Part shown: positions 35,180-43,690 of the stretch, in pieces
How the letters are laid out: each line of letters opens with the position of its first letter
Position numbering within the stretch: the first letter of the stretch is position 1
NCBI GenBank assembly: GCA_910586485.1
Contig: CAJUIA010000004.1
Span: 1 to 64,000 of the forward strand
DNA: 64,000 bases
Reading direction: 5' to 3'
Source: an uncultured Acetatifactor sp.
GTDB lineage: Bacteria; Bacillota; Clostridia; Lachnospirales; Lachnospiraceae
Made by a program: the position numbers and the translations under genes
Notes under the pieces: model-generated
The model's database searches: none
Seen by the model: only the letters and a program-made list of their open reading frames with translations
What the model was told of the DNA's origin: nothing

Positions 35180-35653
35180 ATGGAAGGGATAATAGAAATA
35201 ACAGAGATTCTGGACGGCAGGCAGAAGCGGGAAATTGCCCGTGAAATACTGGAGGCATTGCCCGATTGGTTCGGGATCCCGGAAGCCAGGGAGACCTATA
35301 TTGCAGACAGCGAGGGCCAGACTTTTTTTGCAGCCTTTCAGGAGGGCAGTCCTAAGGGCTTTCTGTGCTTGAAGGAGACGGGGCGGGATACGGTGGAGCT
35401 TGCCGTGATGGGAGTGCGGCGGGAATTTCACCGCAGGGGAATTGGCAGCATGCTTTTTCAGGCAGCCAAAGAGCAGGCTCGTAAGGAAAAGTATTCCTTT
35501 TTACAGGTCAAAACCGTGGAGATGGGGCATTATCAGGAATACGATGCTACAAACCGGTTTTATCTCAGCCTTGGATTTCGGGAATTCGAAGTGTTTCCGA
35601 CTCTTTGGGATGAGGGGAATCCGTGTCAGATTTATGTTATGTCCTTAAGCTGA
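35180..35653 (+). CDS. GNAT family N-acetyltransferase
   Basis: 157 residues. The acetyl-CoA loop RREFHRRGIGSMLFQAA (about 78-94) and the C-terminal TNRFYLSLGFREFEVFPTLWD are typical of a GNAT enzyme whose substrate is undefined. GGAG lies eight bases before the ATG. It precedes the leader region of the MFS exporter by about 50 bases. Confidence 0.9.
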   Translation: MEGIIEITEILDGRQKREIAREILEALPDWFGIPEARETYIADSEGQTFFAAFQEGSPKGFLCLKETGRDTVELAVMGVRREFHRRGIGSMLFQAAKEQARKEKYSFLQVKTVEMGHYQEYDATNRFYLSLGFREFEVFPTLWDEGNPCQIYVMSLS

Positions 35654-35705
35654 CGCTTGATTATTCATGTGCCCCTTTGCGTTCGGGGCTTGAAAGGAGA
35701 AAAAA

Positions 35706-35744
35706 ATGATACTTTGCATTGCATCAGCTCCATGCAGAGTCTGA
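35706..35744 (+). CDS. 12-residue leader peptide of the MFS gene
   Basis: ATG behind AAAGGAGAAAAA encodes MILCIASAPCRV and stops at 35742-35744. The 5' arm of the hairpin at 35728-35737 lies inside its coding sequence, and the stop lies in the hairpin loop, so a ribosome on this ORF must open the hairpin. This is the arrangement of translational attenuators before resistance genes. Confidence 0.6.
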   Translation: MILCIASAPCRV

Positions 35745-35760
35745 GGAGACTGCATGGAGG
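35728..35760 (+). promoter_or_regulatory. RBS-sequestering hairpin before the MFS gene
   Basis: CTCCATGCAG (35728-35737) pairs with CTGCATGGAG (35750-35759), with three further pairs (TCT/AGA) in the interior. The 3' arm contains the GGAGG ribosome site (35756-35760) of the second leader ORF. Confidence 0.65.
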
Positions 35761-35768
35761 AACGGCTT

Positions 35769-35831
35769 ATGCTGAATTTCCTCAGGCTTTGCTTCCAACA
35801 TCGAAATCAAAAAAAGGGAGCAAAGAGATGA
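35769..35831 (+). CDS. 20-residue second leader ORF coupled to the MFS gene
   Basis: ATG at 35769, eight bases after the GGAGG in the hairpin arm. The ORF encodes 20 residues starting MLNFLRLCF. Its TGA stop overlaps the MFS start codon as ATGA (35828-35831), so translation of this ORF should deliver ribosomes to the exporter gene. Confidence 0.5.
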   Translation: MLNFLRLCFQHRNQKKGAKR

Positions 35832-37120
35832 AATTAATAAAAAAGAATGAAATACATGAATTAAAGGATTTTCTGATACTTTGGAGTACCCAAAGTGTGT
35901 CTCAGCTTGGCAGCAGCATAACATCATTTGCACTGACTCTGTGGCTGTATGAAAAGACAGGTTCTTCCTTAAGTACGGCAGCACTTGCGATTTGTTCCTA
36001 TGCGCCGTATGTATTAATGAGTATTTTTGCCGGAGCATTGTCGGACCGATTTGACAAAAAGAAAATAATGCTCGGATGTGATGTATTTGCCGCCATATGT
36101 ACAATGACTGTCTTTGCATTGTATCAGACAAATAGCCTGACGGGGTGGCATTTATATGTTTTGAACGGAATTTCGGGATTAATGAATACGGTTCAGCAGC
36201 CTGCTTCCGAGGTTGCGATGACGCTGATTATGCCGGAAAAGTATTACCAGAGGACAAGCGGACTTCGTTCCCTGTCGGGCAGTCTGATTTCTATTCTGAA
36301 TCCTTTGCTTGCCACGTCTCTGTATTCGTTTACGGGGCTTTATGGGGTAATAGCGGTTGATCTTGGAAGCTTTATCCTTGCATTTTCGGCATTGCTTTTG
36401 TTTATCAGAATTCCGGAAAGCAAAGGCGATCAAAGTACAAAAGTACTTACGCTGGCAAAGCAAGGGCTTTTGTTTTTAAAGGAGAATCCGCTGATTATGG
36501 CACTGATTCTGTTTATGGCCGGCGTTAATCTGGTGGCTTCTGCTTTTGATGCGGCGCTGCCCGGTTATGTACTTCCCAATCCTAAGGGGGGCTCGGCGGT
36601 GCTGGGAATAGTTACATCCTGTTCCGGTGCGGCCATGATTTTTGGCAGTGTGATTGCTTCTGTGCTGCCAAAACCGAAAAACAGAGTGAACATTATCTAC
36701 CTGACAATGTTGTTTTCGCTGGGTACCGAAAATTTTTTACTTGCATTTTCCAGAGAACCGGTATGGTGGTGTATCGGACAGATTATCGGCTGGATTCTGG
36801 TGCCGGTGATGAATGCCAATTTGGATGTGATTCTCAGGACAGCTATTCCTGTGGAGCTGCAGGGGAGAGTCTATGCGTGCCGCAATACGCTTCAGTTTTT
36901 TACGATTCCCATCGGATTGTTTGCAGGCGGTTTTATGGTTGACAAGGTATGTGAGCCGTTTATGAGAGCATATGGGGAGATAGGAATTTTAAAAACGCTT
37001 TTCGGCACAGGCAAGGGCTCTGGTGCCGCACTGATGATGCTGATTCTCGGAGTATGCGGCAGCCTGATCTGTATTATTACCGGAAAAAGGCTGAAGAAAT
37101 ATCAATATAATGAGGGGTAG
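35828..37120 (+). CDS. MFS efflux transporter (macrolide-efflux-like)
   Basis: 430 residues with about twelve membrane helices. GGGAG precedes the ATG at 35828. The first helices (LILWSTQSVSQLGSSITSFA), the loop LSDRFDKKKIMLGCD and the overall layout match the Mef/Bcr-like drug-export branch of the MFS. Expression appears governed by two leader ORFs and a hairpin just upstream. The codon choice seems slightly AT-richer than the flanking genes. The substrate is unknown; a ribosome-targeting drug would fit the leader arrangement. Confidence 0.88.
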   Translation: MKLIKKNEIHELKDFLILWSTQSVSQLGSSITSFALTLWLYEKTGSSLSTAALAICSYAPYVLMSIFAGALSDRFDKKKIMLGCDVFAAICTMTVFALYQTNSLTGWHLYVLNGISGLMNTVQQPASEVAMTLIMPEKYYQRTSGLRSLSGSLISILNPLLATSLYSFTGLYGVIAVDLGSFILAFSALLLFIRIPESKGDQSTKVLTLAKQGLLFLKENPLIMALILFMAGVNLVASAFDAALPGYVLPNPKGGSAVLGIVTSCSGAAMIFGSVIASVLPKPKNRVNIIYLTMLFSLGTENFLLAFSREPVWWCIGQIIGWILVPVMNANLDVILRTAIPVELQGRVYACRNTLQFFTIPIGLFAGGFMVDKVCEPFMRAYGEIGILKTLFGTGKGSGAALMMLILGVCGSLICIITGKRLKKYQYNEG

Positions 37121-37142
37121 ATAACTGGTATCGTCCGCCCGG

Positions 37143-37183
37143 CAATGGCCATAAAGTTGCGTTGACTCGGATAATGGCCATTG
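37143..37183. promoter_or_regulatory. Inverted repeat between the MFS and HD-ANT genes
   Basis: CAATGGCCAT (37143-37152) and ATGGCCATTG (37174-37183) form a perfect 10-bp stem around a 21-base loop. No T-run follows on either strand. It lies 34 bases before the HD-ANT start and could be an operator or an RNA hairpin. Confidence 0.5.
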
Positions 37184-37216
37184 TCGTGGGGACGGAAGTT
37201 GAGAGAGAGGTGCTTT

Positions 37217-38794
37217 ATGTTACCCACTGTCGAGGACGCAAAAAGAGAATTGGAGACTGCGGCGGAATGTAATCCCGGCCCCTGGGTCAGGCATTCCCTG
37301 AATGTGGGAATTGCAGCCCGGAATATAGCGGAGAAGGTGCCGGAACTGGATGAAAACAAAGCATATATTTTGGGAATGCTGCACGATATAGGACGAAGGG
37401 TCGGTATTGTCAATATCCCGAAGCATGTATATGAAGGCTATCGTTATTCTCTCGGAAAGGGCTGGGATGAAGTGGCAAGAATCTGTATGACCCATTCCTA
37501 TCCCCTTATGAAAGACGAGTTCGATTATGAACCGGATACCGAAGAAGAGCGGGTGATAAAAGAATATATATTGAATTGTCAGGCGGATGATTATGATAAA
37601 CTGATTCAGATATGTGATGCCCTTGCCACGGATTATGGTTTTGTGATTCTGGAAAAGAGATTTGTGGATGTAACGCGCAGATACGGAATCATGAAAAGTT
37701 ATATCGAGGGGTGGGATGTTACCTTTCGCAATAAGGAATATTTTGAAGAAAAAATGGGGTGTTCCATTTACGATGTTCTGCCGGACATCGGGAAGACCAC
37801 CCTGCTTTGTCCGCCGCCCTGGAAGCCAGGGCAGGACAGGCGGCAGAGTGACAAGCCGGGAGAAAAAAATTTGGACGATTGCAGCGGGACATTTGAAAAG
37901 TGTCGGCTGGGAGGCGGAATGATGCGCGGAGAAAAGGAAATATTAGATTTGATCTTCAAGATCGGAGAGCAGGACGAGCGGATCAGAGGCGCTTACATGA
38001 ACGGCTCCCGGACGAATCCCAATGTGCCAAAGGATATTTTTCAGGACTACGACGTGGTTTATGTGGTGCGGAAGACGACAGAGTTTATTGAGGATAAAGA
38101 CTGGATACGGCAGTTCGGGGAGATTTTGTATATGCAGCTGCCGGACGAATTCCCGGACGAGGGGACGGATATTTCCAAAAGCTACGGCTGGCTGGTGCAG
38201 TTTGCGGACGGGGTCAGGATCGACCTGCATGTGGAGACAGTGGAGAAGAATCTGGAGGACGGCTTTGACGATTCTCTGACGGTGATCCTGTTTGATAAGG
38301 ATAACCGTTTTCCGAAGCTTCCAGAGTCCAATGACAGGGGCTATCATGTGAGAAAGCCGGACAGGAAGGAATACGCCTGTGTATGCAATGAATTCTGGTG
38401 GTGTCTGAACAATGTGGCCAAGGGCATGTGGCGGGAGGAAATGCCTTATGTTCAGGATATGGTAAATTTTCATGTGCGCAAGCAGCTGGAGAAAATGCTG
38501 GCCTGGAAGGTGGGAATCCTCACAGATTTTAAAGTCAGTGTGGGAAAATCGGGGAAATATATGTACCGCTGGCTGGAAAAGGAAGAGTGGGAAACATATC
38601 TTTCCACATGGTTTTCTGCAGATCAGGAAGAGGCCTGGGCAGCAATTTTTAAGATGTGCGGTTTATTCCGGCAGACTGCAGAATATGTGGGCAGGGAACT
38701 TAGGTTTGAATACAATCAGGCGGAAGGAGCCAACAGCTTAAGCTTTCTAGAGCATGTGCGGAGGCTGCCGAAGGATGCGTCATCGGTATTTTAG
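37217..38794 (+). CDS. HD-domain / ANT(6)-like aminoglycoside adenylyltransferase fusion
   Basis: 525 residues from the ATG at 37217 (GAGAGG upstream). Residues 1-200 are an HD-type phosphohydrolase domain (H26, then H56-D57 in GMLHDIGR; a late Asp in ICDALATD). After a charged, low-complexity linker (about 200-234), residues 235-525 match AadE/ANT(6) streptomycin 6-adenylyltransferases: EQDERIRGAYMNGSRTNPN, FQDYDVVYVV, DYHVRKP-like and the SWKVGI-like WKVGILTDFKVSVGK. An internal ATG-ATG at 37919 follows GGGAGG, so the ANT domain could also be made alone. A fusion of these two domains is unusual. No frameshift is visible in the linker. Confidence 0.85.
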   Translation: MLPTVEDAKRELETAAECNPGPWVRHSLNVGIAARNIAEKVPELDENKAYILGMLHDIGRRVGIVNIPKHVYEGYRYSLGKGWDEVARICMTHSYPLMKDEFDYEPDTEEERVIKEYILNCQADDYDKLIQICDALATDYGFVILEKRFVDVTRRYGIMKSYIEGWDVTFRNKEYFEEKMGCSIYDVLPDIGKTTLLCPPPWKPGQDRRQSDKPGEKNLDDCSGTFEKCRLGGGMMRGEKEILDLIFKIGEQDERIRGAYMNGSRTNPNVPKDIFQDYDVVYVVRKTTEFIEDKDWIRQFGEILYMQLPDEFPDEGTDISKSYGWLVQFADGVRIDLHVETVEKNLEDGFDDSLTVILFDKDNRFPKLPESNDRGYHVRKPDRKEYACVCNEFWWCLNNVAKGMWREEMPYVQDMVNFHVRKQLEKMLAWKVGILTDFKVSVGKSGKYMYRWLEKEEWETYLSTWFSADQEEAWAAIFKMCGLFRQTAEYVGRELRFEYNQAEGANSLSFLEHVRRLPKDASSVF

Positions 38795-38850
38795 CTGCCA
38801 GGAACTTTTAACGGGAAAATCGTCTGATACAGCAGAGGGAGGTACAGATT

Positions 38851-39867
38851 ATGGCAAGGCTTCGGCTGGGACTTTACGGGGCAGCCCATTTCTTGGTAGA
38901 TTTTGGCTGCGCCCTTTTGCTGTTAGGGCGGATCTGTCCGGAATGGGATCCCGCCACGGCAATTTTGTTGTATAATTTTCTGGCCTTTGCGGTACAGATG
39001 CCCATAGGATTACTGGCCGACCGGCTGGGCAGATGCCACCTGTTTGCATCCGTTGGCTGTCTGTTGGTGGTTTCAGGCTGGATGCTCCCGCCGGGTCTGG
39101 CAGCTGCGGTGGCAGCAGGCTTAGGCAACGCGGCGTTTCATGTGGGCGGGGGACTACATACTTTAAATGAGAGCGGAAGCAAGGCAGGTCCCTTAGGGGT
39201 ATTTGTGTCTCCGGGGGCCTTCGGCGTTTACCTTGGTGGCATTTTAGCCGCGGCCGGTCCGGCTCTGCTGCCCTGGGCGGTTTGTCTGGTATTGGTTCTC
39301 TCTGCGGTGCTGCTGTGGCGGTTTGGCAGGGGGGCGGAGAATGCACCTTTGGCGCTGCCCCGAAGGAATGTCAGGCTGTGGGGAGCGGTGGTATGCCTGC
39401 TGGCGGTGGTGATCCTTCGCTCTTATCTGGGGTTGGCGGCAAATCTGCCCTGGAAGGCGGAATTTGGTTTATTGGCAGTTTGTGCTGTGGCCGGCGGAAA
39501 AGCGGCGGGCGGGTATCTGGCGGATAAGCTTGGCGTGCTGTTTACGGCTATCATAAGCCTGTGCCTGTCGGCCTTTTGCTATCTGGGCAGCGGTAATCCC
39601 GCAGCGGGACTGGCAGCATTGTTTTTATTTAACATGACCATGCCCTTGACGTTGTGGGCAGCTGCCAGGCTGTTTCCGGGAATGAAAGGATTCTCCTTCG
39701 GACTGCTGACCTTCGGGCTGTTTCTGGGTTTTCTGCCGGTATATTTTAAGGGTGGAGGCCTTGGCGCCATGGCTCTTGCGACAGGGACTTTTTTGTCCTT
39801 GCCGCCGTTGATTTTGGGAATCCGTGAGGCGCGGGGGAGAAAGGGAAAGGAAAATGACGTTGCTTGA
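38851..39867 (+). CDS. MFS-like integral membrane protein
   Basis: 338 residues, about ten membrane helices, with an MFS-type loop (GLLADRLGRCHLF, about 50-62) and a second DKLGV loop mid-protein. It is shorter than usual MFS carriers (about 400), lacking the last helices. The segment FHVGGGLHTLNESGSKAGPLGVFVSPGA is conspicuous. GGGAGG precedes the ATG. It overlaps the next gene by 14 bases and heads a three-gene cassette of unknown role. Confidence 0.75.
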   Translation: MARLRLGLYGAAHFLVDFGCALLLLGRICPEWDPATAILLYNFLAFAVQMPIGLLADRLGRCHLFASVGCLLVVSGWMLPPGLAAAVAAGLGNAAFHVGGGLHTLNESGSKAGPLGVFVSPGAFGVYLGGILAAAGPALLPWAVCLVLVLSAVLLWRFGRGAENAPLALPRRNVRLWGAVVCLLAVVILRSYLGLAANLPWKAEFGLLAVCAVAGGKAAGGYLADKLGVLFTAIISLCLSAFCYLGSGNPAAGLAALFLFNMTMPLTLWAAARLFPGMKGFSFGLLTFGLFLGFLPVYFKGGGLGAMALATGTFLSLPPLILGIREARGRKGKENDVA

Positions 39868-40171
39868 TTTTGTTCTTTCTCTGGCGCTGACGCTCTTGTT
39901 TGAAGGGGTGATCGCGCTTGTGTGGGGACTGCGGAAACAGGATCTGCTGTTGTTTGCGCTGGTCAATATATTGACAAATCCGGCAGTCGTGCTGCTTCAC
40001 GCACTGTTTCCGGGGTGGGCGGTTACGGCGGCGCTGGAGGCAGGTGTGGTGCTTGTGGAGGGAGCATTGTATCAAAGGCTGGGCTATGCGGTCCGTCGTC
40101 CCTGGCTGTTTTCCCTGTGCGCCAATGTATTTTCCTTCTGCATTGGGCTGGCGGCAGATCTGGTGATTTGA
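39854..40171 (+). CDS. Small membrane protein
   Basis: 105 residues, three to four predicted membrane helices, starting at the ATG at 39854 (AAAGGAAA), inside the end of the previous gene. No family is recognised. The overlap and the following secreted-protein gene imply a joint function with both neighbours. Confidence 0.7.
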   Translation: MTLLDFVLSLALTLLFEGVIALVWGLRKQDLLLFALVNILTNPAVVLLHALFPGWAVTAALEAGVVLVEGALYQRLGYAVRRPWLFSLCANVFSFCIGLAADLVI

Positions 40172-40244
40172 AGGGAAGAAGTCCGGGAAGAGAAAAATTG
40201 GAAAAACGGAAAAAAGAAAAACGGGAAAAGAGGGAGGAATCAGG

Positions 40245-41087
40245 TTGAGAAGGTTACGTAAAACATGGAAGCTTTTATTACTGGCAGGTCTGTTGTGGCT
40301 GGGCTTTGTGCCGGCCAGGGTCCGCGCCGATGTGCTGGTCGAGGTGGACGACAGCTTTTGGCGGGCTCATCAGGACGAGTGCTCTTACTTTTATCGCAGC
40401 TATACGGTCAATGCTCCGGAGGGGTATGCCGCTATATGGGCAAGCCCCCTGTCCTCCAAACAGCGGGAGGTTTTAACCAACGGCGTTTCGATTTACAGCA
40501 ACTGGCATTACACGGATGATGCAGGCGAGGTTTGGTGCGCCGTGATGACGGGAGAGATGAATGATAAGGGATATGATATGATTCGGGGATGGATGAAGAC
40601 TTCGGACTGCATGGTAAGGGCGGATTATTTTCAGTTTCAGGAGGTCTACGGTCAGGAATTTGAGGTCTACAAGGGGACTCATGGGAAGGCGCTGGCGGAA
40701 GCGGAGACAGTGGTGCTTTGGGAATATCCCTGCTCCGGGGAGATACGTGCAGAGGATATAGACGCGGAGTGGTTTGATAATTGGAATATCGGGCCCTGCT
40801 GGGAGGATCCCCAGGGCCGGATGTGGGCCTTTGTGACTTATTGTTACGGCATCCGCAACACCTGGATTTGCCTGGATGATCCTTCAAATGCGGATTTGGA
40901 GGCGGATGAGAGCATCCTGCCTCAGACAGAGACTATTTATCCCGCGGCGGAATATCTGCCGGGAGCCAAAAAAGGCGTCACAGGGCTGGCCGTGGGCGCC
41001 GTTTTGGGGGTAATGGCGGTTACCGGTCTGTTGTTGTGGGTGTTTTTTGTGAAGAAGCGAAAGTCCGGTGGGGAGAACTTATCATAA
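40245..41087 (+). CDS. Secreted, C-terminally anchored protein of unknown function
   Basis: 280 residues from a TTG behind GGGAGG. An N-terminal signal peptide (KLLLLAGLLWLGFVPARVRA), a Trp/Tyr-rich extracytoplasmic region (30-235) with SH3-like repeats (YAAIWASPLSSKQREVL; VVLWEYPCSGEIRAED) and a C-terminal membrane helix (245-270) with a basic KKRK stop-transfer. It is third in the cassette after two membrane proteins. The topology suggests a surface-exposed partner of the upstream membrane proteins. The function is not known. Confidence 0.75.
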   Translation: MRRLRKTWKLLLLAGLLWLGFVPARVRADVLVEVDDSFWRAHQDECSYFYRSYTVNAPEGYAAIWASPLSSKQREVLTNGVSIYSNWHYTDDAGEVWCAVMTGEMNDKGYDMIRGWMKTSDCMVRADYFQFQEVYGQEFEVYKGTHGKALAEAETVVLWEYPCSGEIRAEDIDAEWFDNWNIGPCWEDPQGRMWAFVTYCYGIRNTWICLDDPSNADLEADESILPQTETIYPAAEYLPGAKKGVTGLAVGAVLGVMAVTGLLLWVFFVKKRKSGGENLS

Positions 41088-41226
41088 ATAGCTTGATTTT
41101 TTGTTCTGAATACAATACACTTTAGGAGTAACTTGACACAGAAATTGATACGGCGCAGAGGCTTTGCTGTACGGATGTGTTTTTAGTTTTTGGGAAAACG
41201 CTGCGGCGGAAATGAGAGGTATAAAA

Positions 41227-42105
41227 ATGAGTGTTCAGGAGTTTACGCCCGTTAAGGAGGGCAAGGTACGTGAAATTTATGATAACGGCGACAGCCTGAT
41301 TATGGTTGCCACGGACAGGATCAGTTGTTTTGACGTGATTCTGAACAACCGAGTGGACAAGAAGGGGGCGGTTTTGACCCAGATGTCGAAATTTTGGTTT
41401 GAGATGACGGAGGACATCCTTCCGAATCATATGATTTCCGTGGATGTAAACGATATGCCGGAATTTTTCAGGCAGGAGAAGTTTGACGGCAACAGCATGA
41501 TGTGTAAAAAGCTGACCATGATTCCGGTGGAGTGCATTGTGCGGGGATACATAACGGGGAGCGGCTGGGCCAGCTACCAGAAGGACGGCACTGTCTGCGG
41601 CATCCGGCTTCCGGAAGGGTTAAAAGAGTCTGACAAGCTGCCAGAGCCGATTTATACGCCTTCCACCAAAGCGGAGATCGGAGATCATGACGAGAATATC
41701 TCCTTTGAGCAGAGTGTGGAGTATCTGGAAAAGCATTTTCCTGGAAAGGGCAGAGAGTATGCCGAAAAGCTTCGGGACTACACGCTGGCGCTTTATAAAA
41801 AGTGTGCGGATTATGCGCTGACAAAGGGCATTATCATTGCGGATACGAAATTTGAGTTTGGCCTGGACGAGAATGGGAATATCGTGCTTGGTGATGAGAT
41901 GCTGACGCCTGACAGCTCCAGATTCTGGCCTGCTTCAGGCTACGAGCCCGGACACAGCCAGCCTTCCTTTGACAAGCAGTTTGCCAGGGATTGGCTGAAG
42001 GCCAATCCGGACAGCAACTGGACGCTGCCGCAGGAGATTGTGGACAAGACCATTCAGAAGTATCTGCAGGGCTATGAGCTGTTGACCGGAAAGCCTTTGG
42101 AATGA
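41227..42105 (+). CDS. purC: Phosphoribosylaminoimidazole-succinocarboxamide synthase
   Basis: 292 residues from the ATG at 41227 (GAGAGG upstream); earlier in-frame starts have no ribosome site. SAICAR synthase joins CAIR and aspartate using ATP in purine synthesis. Family marks are KEGKVREIYD (about 10-19), ATDRISCFDV, VECIVRGYITGSGW, and DTKFEFGLD plus LGDEMLTPDSSRFW. It belongs to the longer (about 290-residue) yeast-like group. No other pur genes are adjacent. It is followed by a MazG-like gene, which together hint at nucleotide metabolism. Confidence 0.96.
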   Translation: MSVQEFTPVKEGKVREIYDNGDSLIMVATDRISCFDVILNNRVDKKGAVLTQMSKFWFEMTEDILPNHMISVDVNDMPEFFRQEKFDGNSMMCKKLTMIPVECIVRGYITGSGWASYQKDGTVCGIRLPEGLKESDKLPEPIYTPSTKAEIGDHDENISFEQSVEYLEKHFPGKGREYAEKLRDYTLALYKKCADYALTKGIIIADTKFEFGLDENGNIVLGDEMLTPDSSRFWPASGYEPGHSQPSFDKQFARDWLKANPDSNWTLPQEIVDKTIQKYLQGYELLTGKPLE

Positions 42106-42133
42106 TACCTTCCTATATTGCGGAGAGAAACAG

Positions 42134-42571
42134 ATGAGAGAATATAACGGAAAGACATATGCTGAAAACCAGCCTCATACCATGGAAGAGCTGTTGGAGA
42201 TCACCACGATTCTGCGCAGTCCGGAGGGCTGCTCCTGGGACAGGGCGCAGACCCACGAGTCGTTGAAGAAATGTCTGGAGGAAGAAACCGGCGAGGTGCT
42301 GCAGGCGGTAGAGCGTAAGGATGATGAAAACCTGTGTGAAGAGCTGGGAGATCTTTTACTGCAGATTCTGCTGCATTGTGAGATTGCCGGGGAAAGAGGT
42401 GCTTTTTGCTTTCAGGATGTGATTCAGGGCCTGGCTGACAAGCTGATCCGTAGACATCCCCATGTGTTTGGGGATGTCAAGCGGCCGGAAAGTCCGGAGG
42501 AAGCACTGGCACTCTGGAAGGATGTTAAGCGGCAGGAAAAGGAGCGCAAGGCAGGAGCACAAGAGGCATAA
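42134..42571 (+). CDS. MazG-like nucleotide pyrophosphohydrolase
   Basis: 145 residues, single MazG domain. The metal-binding EExxE...ExxD pattern appears as LEEETGEVLQAVERKDDENLCEELGDLLLQ (about 48-77). GCSWDRAQTHESL is the family N-terminal motif. It hydrolyses (d)NTPs to NMPs, possibly as a house-cleaning enzyme. It is half the length of E. coli MazG. It lies 28 bases after purC in the same transcript. Confidence 0.92.
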   Translation: MREYNGKTYAENQPHTMEELLEITTILRSPEGCSWDRAQTHESLKKCLEEETGEVLQAVERKDDENLCEELGDLLLQILLHCEIAGERGAFCFQDVIQGLADKLIRRHPHVFGDVKRPESPEEALALWKDVKRQEKERKAGAQEA

Positions 42572-42593
42572 AAGAGGATAAGAGAGGCATAGC
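42562..42593. repeat. Degenerate 10-11-bp tandem repeat at the mazG-like stop
   Basis: AGAGGCATAAA, AGAGGATAAG and AGAGGCATAGC follow each other. The TAA stop (42569-42571) is in the first unit and is echoed in the second. Confidence 0.65.
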
Positions 42594-42651
42594 GCAGGTA
42601 TAAAGCAGGGGAAGAGCTTTTCGGCAGGAGCGGAGAACGAAATTTATAATC

Positions 42652-43509
42652 TCAGCTTACGCTTAGATTTGCGTATTTCTTGGGCGATACTCCGACAGCC
42701 TTGGTGAAGGACTTAAAGAAGCTGCTGTAATCACTAAAGCCGCTCTTTTCAAAGGCTTCGCCTACGCTTGCGCCCTCGCTTAGCGCGGCTTTGGCAATGC
42801 TGATGCGGCGGGCTGAAATATACTTGCCGATGGTGGTGCCGGTGGCCTGCTTAAAAATGCGGCAGATATAAGATTCACTTAAGAAAAAGTTTTCCGCCAG
42901 CTGTTCCACTGTAACGGGATGGGCAATGTTCTGATTGATATACATCAGTATATCGTCTACCTGATGATTGTATTTGTATTCCGTTTTTGCGGTATCCGGA
43001 GCGTTTGCGCTGGAAAGGGAATTGATCATCACCAGCAGCTCCATAAAGGCGGCCTGCTCCACGATGTCGTGAGCATAGCCGTCCGCAGAAGTGATCTTAT
43101 TGACATAATACAGAAAGCGCTTCTGCTGTTCCCTGCTTAAAGAGAGCTTGTGGCGGAAGCCGGCGCTGCGGCAGGAAAAGCAGGCGTCAAGGTCCGTCTC
43201 AGGCGTAGAGAGGAGCTTGGTATATTCGGGGTGAACGGAGAGGACAATGCGCTCGTGGAGCTGATTGTCGATCTGAGTCAGCTTGTGGCTTTCGTATTGG
43301 TTGATGATGAATAAATCACCGGGAGCGATGGCATAAAAGCGGTTGTCAATGAGGAACTGTTTGCCGCCGGAGATGGAATAATACAGCTCGTAACAGTCAT
43401 GGATGTGCATGTCCATGGCTTTTTCTTCTTTATAGAGATGTGCCACGGCAAAGGTTTTGGTGCTTTGGCAGTTTTCGATGGCAACTTTACAGGAGGTGAG
43501 TTCTTCCAT
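42652..43509 (-). CDS. AraC family regulator of the hexuronate operon
   Basis: 285 residues: N-terminal cupin sensor (25-110, HIHDCYELYYSISGGKQFLID) and a C-terminal double helix-turn-helix (185-283, SESYICRIFKQATGTTIGKYI...GFSDYSSFFKSFTKAVGVSPKKY). It is divergent from kduI with a 231-base shared control region, so it probably senses a uronate breakdown product and activates the operon. A weak AAGGA ribosome site precedes the ATG. Confidence 0.9.
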   Translation of the reverse strand: MEELTSCKVAIENCQSTKTFAVAHLYKEEKAMDMHIHDCYELYYSISGGKQFLIDNRFYAIAPGDLFIINQYESHKLTQIDNQLHERIVLSVHPEYTKLLSTPETDLDACFSCRSAGFRHKLSLSREQQKRFLYYVNKITSADGYAHDIVEQAAFMELLVMINSLSSANAPDTAKTEYKYNHQVDDILMYINQNIAHPVTVEQLAENFFLSESYICRIFKQATGTTIGKYISARRISIAKAALSEGASVGEAFEKSGFSDYSSFFKSFTKAVGVSPKKYANLSVS

Positions 43510-43681
43510 GGGGCATTCCTTACCTTTCGTTTATGTAGCCAGTATAATGGAAAAGTTCAAAATTTGCAAGGTTTTGAAAAATATTTGAATAGACCTGGAG
43601 AATCTTTTCGGGTATACTGTAACCGTAGCATAGAAAAGAAGCAAGAAATCTGAAAATTTTATGGAAATGGCAATTATTGTA

Positions 43682-43690
43682 TGCTATAAT
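43682..43690 (+). promoter_or_regulatory. Extended -10 promoter of the hexuronate operon
   Basis: TG-c-TATAAT with no good -35 box, as expected for a promoter that depends on an activator such as the divergent AraC protein. It lies 50 bases before the kduI start. Confidence 0.65.
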
